A stretch of DNA of 64,000 bases from Rhodospirillales bacterium. GTDB taxonomy: Bacteria > Pseudomonadota > Alphaproteobacteria > ATCC43930 > CGMCC-115725. The DNA lies in NCBI GenBank assembly GCA_947473305.1, contig CANJCB010000006.1, positions 78,966 through 142,965 on the forward strand, written 5' to 3'. Shown here piece after piece: positions 61,222 through 64,000 of this stretch. Within the stretch, counting starts at the first letter, position 1. Each line of letters begins with the position of its first letter. Position numbers and translations under genes: made by a program. The notes under the pieces were generated by a model. That model searched no databases. It was not told the origin of the DNA and was given only the letters and a program-made list of their open reading frames with translations.

Positions 61222-62271
61222 TCAGGTGGCCACCCACTGGGAGAAGCGCTCCTTGATCTGAGCGATGCGCGGCACGAGCCACCGGCTGTCGGGCGCATAG
61301 GTCAGTTTCGAATGCTCGGGCGAGGTCGGCGATTTCTCGCGTGACGCCGCGCTCATGAAATCGAAGGCCTTGGGGTTCGTCGGGCCATAGGGCAGAACAT
61401 CGCAGAATTTGCCCTGTGGCTGCGGCTGGATCGTATATTCCAGGAACTGCATGGCGAGCTTCTTGCGCGGTGTCCCCTTCGGTGCGAACCACGCGCCGCC
61501 GTCGCTATGGGCTTGGTTCCAGACCATCGTCACCGGCGCGCCGCCGTCGATCACGACCTGACCGCGGGCGTTCCACATGGCGATCATATCGACTTCGCCA
61601 TCCTTGATCAGGGTCTCGGACTGATTGCCTTGAGTCCACCAGACAGTGATATGCGGCTTGATCTGGTCGAGCTTCTTGAAGGCCCGGTCGAGGTCCAAGG
61701 GGTAGAGCTTGTCCTTGTCCACCCCGTCGGCCAAGAGAGCGAATTCGATCGCGGTCACCGCCTGATTATAGAGCGATCGCTTGCCAGGGAATTTCTTCAC
61801 GTCCCAGAAATCGGCCCAGCTTTGCGGCCCGCCGTTCGGAAACTTGTCCTTGCGGTAGACGAGGTTTGTGCCGAGAACCACGGCGGCGATGCCGTTCTCG
61901 ATGATGCCGCCCTCGGGTATATTGGCCTTGTTGATGATCGAGAAGTCGAGCGGCTCGACCAGATTTTCCGCGGTAGCCTGAAGGAAATCGATCGTGTTGA
62001 CGTTGGTCACGTCGAATTCGTAGTTGCCGCTCTGCACCTGCGCCTTGACCTTAGCGAAGGAGACGGGCTCGACGGTCTTGATTTGAATGCCGGTCTTGGC
62101 AGTGAAGCTTTCGTAATAAGCGACCCTCTCCGCCGCCGTCCAGGTGCCGCCCCAGGTATTGACGTAAAGGGTATTGTCCTGCGCCTCGACGCGTTTTACG
62201 AAGGGTGATGCAATCAGCGCGGTCGCGGCGCCGGCCTTCAGCACGGAACGTCGGTTGAGTGTCTGGCCCAT
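61222..62271 (-). CDS. Tat-exported ABC-type solute-binding protein (polyamine type)
   Basis: A 349-residue periplasmic binding protein. It starts 'MGQTLNRRSVLKAGAATALI', a Tat signal with RRSVLK, and cleaves near 'VEAQD'. The mature part has 'LYVNTWGGTWTAAERVAYYE', 'DVTNVNTIDFLQA' and 'VDMIAMWNARGQVVID', as in PotD/PotF-like spermidine/putrescine binders. Substrates could be polyamines, opines or similar compounds. No permease or ATPase gene is adjacent, so it is an orphan component. The longer frame to 62490 is rejected because it puts about 70 residues ahead of the signal peptide. Confidence 0.9.
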   Translation of the reverse strand: MGQTLNRRSVLKAGAATALIASPFVKRVEAQDNTLYVNTWGGTWTAAERVAYYESFTAKTGIQIKTVEPVSFAKVKAQVQSGNYEFDVTNVNTIDFLQATAENLVEPLDFSIINKANIPEGGIIENGIAAVVLGTNLVYRKDKFPNGGPQSWADFWDVKKFPGKRSLYNQAVTAIEFALLADGVDKDKLYPLDLDRAFKKLDQIKPHITVWWTQGNQSETLIKDGEVDMIAMWNARGQVVIDGGAPVTMVWNQAHSDGGAWFAPKGTPRKKLAMQFLEYTIQPQPQGKFCDVLPYGPTNPKAFDFMSAASREKSPTSPEHSKLTYAPDSRWLVPRIAQIKERFSQWVAT

Positions 62272-62369
62272 CTTCTTGGCTCTCCCCTGATTTTGTCGAA
62301 CGGGTGATCGATCCCGCTCGTGCGTTGATCTTGCAGGAATCGGCAGGGGTATACAATGGGGGCAGCTCT

Positions 62370-63119
62370 TTACCCCGTTCTCCCGGCATCGGTGGGCGGG
62401 ACATAGAAATTTCGCAGCGACTGATAGAGCCCGGGGTCTTCCGTGAAAGCCGAAACATAATCGGAGAAAGACGCCGATCCGTTTCGCCAAGCGATGGCCA
62501 TGCCCGAGGGGGTACGGGTCAGGATATGACCTTCCAGCTTGTTATCGGTCTTGATGGCCAAAAATGCCTTTTCGAGGTTCCAGTTCATCACGTCATGAAA
62601 GACGTAGACCGCGTTGGGTTGGGACTGGGCGCTGACGGCGGCAAAATCGGCAAGCACCGCGTCGTTCTCATGGATCGCATCGATCAGGACAAGGTCGGCC
62701 GGTGCGGTGAGATATTGCTGGCGCAACGCGGGCACATCCAGTGGGGAATAGCCCGTAGCGGCAACGACATTCAATTTGTGCCGGCGCGCGAGTTCGTTCG
62801 TTATCCCGTTACCCTCTTCGCCGGGGTCGAGGGCTGCTACGCGAGCTCGGGGAAAGATCAGGGCGAGTGCGAGCGTGCTCCAGCCGTGCGCATTCCCGAT
62901 CACCAAGATGTTCCGCGGACGGAGGAGGTCCTTCATCCCCTCGATAAACATGACTTCCTGAAGGGCCAACCCATAGACCCCGACCAAACGGTTGTCGGCT
63001 GCCAGGAAATTCGTGAAGGGCGCGTCGCGATATCCGTTGAAGTGATAGGGATTATAGCCCGTCAGGGGCTCCAGGCCGGCCCCGCGGTAGATCGATATGA
63101 GACGTGGAATGATGCTCAA
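62370..63119 (-). CDS. Class I SAM-dependent methyltransferase-like protein
   Basis: A 249-residue protein with a Rossmann methyltransferase core. 'NILVIGNAHGWSTLALALIFP' is the glycine-rich SAM loop in variant form, 'RVAALDPGEEG' ends strand 2 with an aspartate, and 'ADLVLIDAIHENDAVLADF' resembles motif IV of CmcI/Methyltransferase_24 proteins. The substrate is unknown. The start is a TTG at 63119. It is the last chromosomal gene before the attachment-site scar. Confidence 0.75.
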   Translation of the reverse strand: MSIIPRLISIYRGAGLEPLTGYNPYHFNGYRDAPFTNFLAADNRLVGVYGLALQEVMFIEGMKDLLRPRNILVIGNAHGWSTLALALIFPRARVAALDPGEEGNGITNELARRHKLNVVAATGYSPLDVPALRQQYLTAPADLVLIDAIHENDAVLADFAAVSAQSQPNAVYVFHDVMNWNLEKAFLAIKTDNKLEGHILTRTPSGMAIAWRNGSASFSDYVSAFTEDPGLYQSLRNFYVPPTDAGRTG

Positions 63120-63196
63120 GATCCGCCCAGTCGCCGGATTTCGGCGACCCGCCTTTCAGGGTGTGAGCCGACCGAGGGGCGGCTGCCGAGGGAGCA

Positions 63197-63243
63197 TGGA
63201 GCGGGTGAAGGGAATCGAACCCTCGTCGTAAGCTTGGGAAGCG
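63197..63243 (-). other. tRNA-Gly(CCC) 3' fragment: attachment-site scar of an integrated element
   Basis: The minus strand reads the 3' half of a glycine tRNA. The anticodon loop is TTCCCAA with anticodon CCC at 63236-63238. The T arm is GAGGGTTCGATTCCCTT, the 3' acceptor strand is CACCCGC, and discriminator T and an encoded CCA sit at 63197-63200. The 5' half (acceptor GCGGGTG, D arm) is absent; upstream lies AT-rich foreign sequence. Loss of the 5' half with an integrase gene directly behind is the signature of integration into a tRNA gene. The direction implies the island lies to the right and the intact tRNA at its far end. Confidence 0.82.
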
Positions 63244-63282
63244 CATGCTTTCCTATACATATCAACATGTTGCTCGAGGTGC

Positions 63283-63301
63283 GTATAACAATTAGTATAA
63301 C
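63283..63301. repeat. Direct repeats near the att site
   Basis: gtataac occurs at 63283-63289 and 63295-63301, 12 bp apart, between the tRNA scar and the integrase start. A caacatgttg palindrome is at 63263-63272. They could be arm-type integrase binding sites; this is inferred from position and spacing. Confidence 0.4.
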
Positions 63302-63325
63302 TCTCCACTCGCTTAGGACTATCTT

Positions 63326-63856
63326 ATGGCTAACTCACGCAATGCGCTCAACGGAAAAATTAAGACGCTGCGACGTGGATTGGCCATCTACCGCGTAGGG
63401 ACCAATCCGATGTGGCGCGCTCGTGTATGGATGCGCTCGGAAGGTAAGTACGCAGTTCGATCAACGAAGGAAACAGATCGACTCGATGCGGCAGAGGTTG
63501 CGGAGGAGATCGCGGCGAAGTTACATGGTCGGGAGCTCGCTCCCTCTGTCCTCAAGTCTCGTACCTTCGAGACCTATGCCGAAAAGCTTGTTAAGGCGCA
63601 GGAGCAAAAGGCGAAGAAGGGCGAGATCTCTGAGCTCCTCCCAAAAACAGATAAGAGCTTATTATATAACAAGGATTGGGGGCTCGTGACCTATTTCGCC
63701 AAAAGCGATATCACGAAGATCCGAACGAAGGAATTTCTCACCTACTTGGAATGGCTGCGGGAGAAGAAGGCATCTCCAATGGCCGCGTCGACGGAAAATC
63801 ACATCGTTTCGTGTTTCAGGAAGGTCTTACGAATTGCAATCAATGAGGGCGTCTGA
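63326..63856 (+). CDS. Tyrosine integrase, N-terminal part, interrupted by an IS
   Basis: 176 residues of a phage-type integrase: an N-terminal arm-binding region ('LAIYRVGTNPMWRARVWM', 'STKETDRLDAAEVAEEIAAK') and a core-binding helical domain ('SDITKIRTKEFLTYLEWLRE', 'HIVSCFRKVLRIAINEGV'). The catalytic R-H-R-Y domain is missing. The TGA that ends the frame is the first three bases of an insertion sequence, so the gene was cut by transposition. Codon and base use is clearly less GC-rich than the chromosome. It would have catalysed integration at the adjacent tRNA-Gly. Confidence 0.85.
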   Translation: MANSRNALNGKIKTLRRGLAIYRVGTNPMWRARVWMRSEGKYAVRSTKETDRLDAAEVAEEIAAKLHGRELAPSVLKSRTFETYAEKLVKAQEQKAKKGEISELLPKTDKSLLYNKDWGLVTYFAKSDITKIRTKEFLTYLEWLREKKASPMAASTENHIVSCFRKVLRIAINEGV

Positions 63857-64000
63857 ACCGCCCCGGGATTCGTGGAGGCCGTTTAGTTTAAGTTATGCTG
63901 CCGCTTGTATGTCGTCGAGCATGGCGTAGTAGCGTTCCTCGGCTTCGGCGGGAGGAATGTTTCCGATAGGCTCCAGCAGACGCCTGTTGTTGAACCAGTC
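63854..64000 (-). mobile_element. IS3-family insertion sequence, one end (partial)
   Basis: It begins with a tgaaccgccccgg terminus directly at the break in the integrase, followed by the gene for an IS3-type transposase reading toward this end. The rest lies beyond the window, so the other end and the target-site duplication cannot be seen. Confidence 0.82.
63893..64000 (-). CDS. IS3-family transposase, C-terminal 35 residues
   Basis: Minus-strand reading from the window edge gives 'DWFNNRRLLEPIGNIPPAEA' followed by 'EERYYAMLDDIQAAA' and a TAA. This is the highly conserved C-terminal end of the DDE transposase (OrfB) of IS3-family elements, just after the catalytic glutamate region. The frame is intact as far as it is visible. 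Confidence 0.88.
   Translation of the reverse strand, partial: DWFNNRRLLEPIGNIPPAEAEERYYAMLDDIQAAA

Noticed and set aside
63197..63290. A complete tRNA-Gly gene
   Set aside because: The 3' half is perfect, but no 5' strand complementary to the CACCCGC acceptor and no D arm is present in the upstream sequence.
1..64000. CRISPR arrays, rRNA genes, complete tRNA genes, prophage structural genes, defence islands
   Set aside because: No regularly spaced repeats, rRNA-like stretches, whole cloverleafs or recognisable phage or defence genes were seen inside the window; only the integrase at the right edge hints at an island beyond it.

Overview
The window is a high-GC stretch of a bacterial chromosome, most likely from an alphaproteobacterium of the Rhodospirillales kind. 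The evidence is a Tat-dependent Rieske / cytochrome b / cytochrome c1 operon beside hemF and trmL, a DUF1285 - NUDIX - DUF6111 - cca gene string, a DUF2336 protein, and PssA with a short Psd. I cannot fix the genus. Gene density is high, with many 4-nt ATGA overlaps and several TTG starts backed by good Shine-Dalgarno sequences.

Left part (1-16.6 kb): accessory catabolism. It holds a two-subunit CoA-transferase of the IpdAB type, an orphan CoxL-like molybdenum hydroxylase subunit, phosphomannomutase/phosphoglucomutase with galU (sugar-nucleotide supply), a DTW-domain tRNA modification enzyme, a DMSO-reductase-family molybdoenzyme, a ParDE toxin-antitoxin pair, a group III truncated haemoglobin, a GST-kappa-like isomerase with a cytochrome P450, a thiolase, and a cupin-nitrilase pair. 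A head-to-head pair of hairpin repeats and a membrane-anchored lytic transglycosylase follow.

Middle (16.6-46.1 kb): a second orphan CoxL-like subunit; an operon of enoyl-CoA hydratase, a luciferase-like (LLM) oxidoreductase and a PaaK-like ligase; a decayed IS481-like transposase; a LysE exporter; a DUF2336 protein; a MloK1-like cyclic-nucleotide-gated potassium channel; a MATE exporter; a 38-residue lipoprotein; msrQ; prfC; the wreck of an LLM monooxygenase gene; pssA and psd; two unrecognised overlapping genes; a MoxR / DUF58 / DUF4159 (Bat-like) operon; then DUF1285, NUDIX, DUF6111 and cca. hemF and trmL converge on cca.

Right part (46.1-64 kb): petABC (bc1 complex) and an LtrA-like membrane protein, then a compact minus-strand operon fbiC-npdG-cofE-cofD-cofC that encodes a nearly complete route to the deazaflavin coenzyme F420 plus an F420:NADPH oxidoreductase. 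F420 is uncommon in Proteobacteria. Together with the intact LLM enzyme at 20-21 kb and the broken one at 31 kb, this points to F420-dependent chemistry, possibly on CoA thioesters. Next come two MFS exporters, a HigBA toxin-antitoxin pair behind a perfect palindromic operator, an isopenicillin-N-synthase-like oxygenase, an AI-2E family permease, an orphan Tat-exported solute-binding protein and a methyltransferase-like gene.

At about 63.2 kb the chromosome ends in the 3' half of a tRNA-Gly(CCC) gene. This is an attachment-site scar. A less GC-rich tyrosine integrase gene follows and is cut by an IS3-family element running off the window. The right edge is therefore the start of an integrated genomic island.
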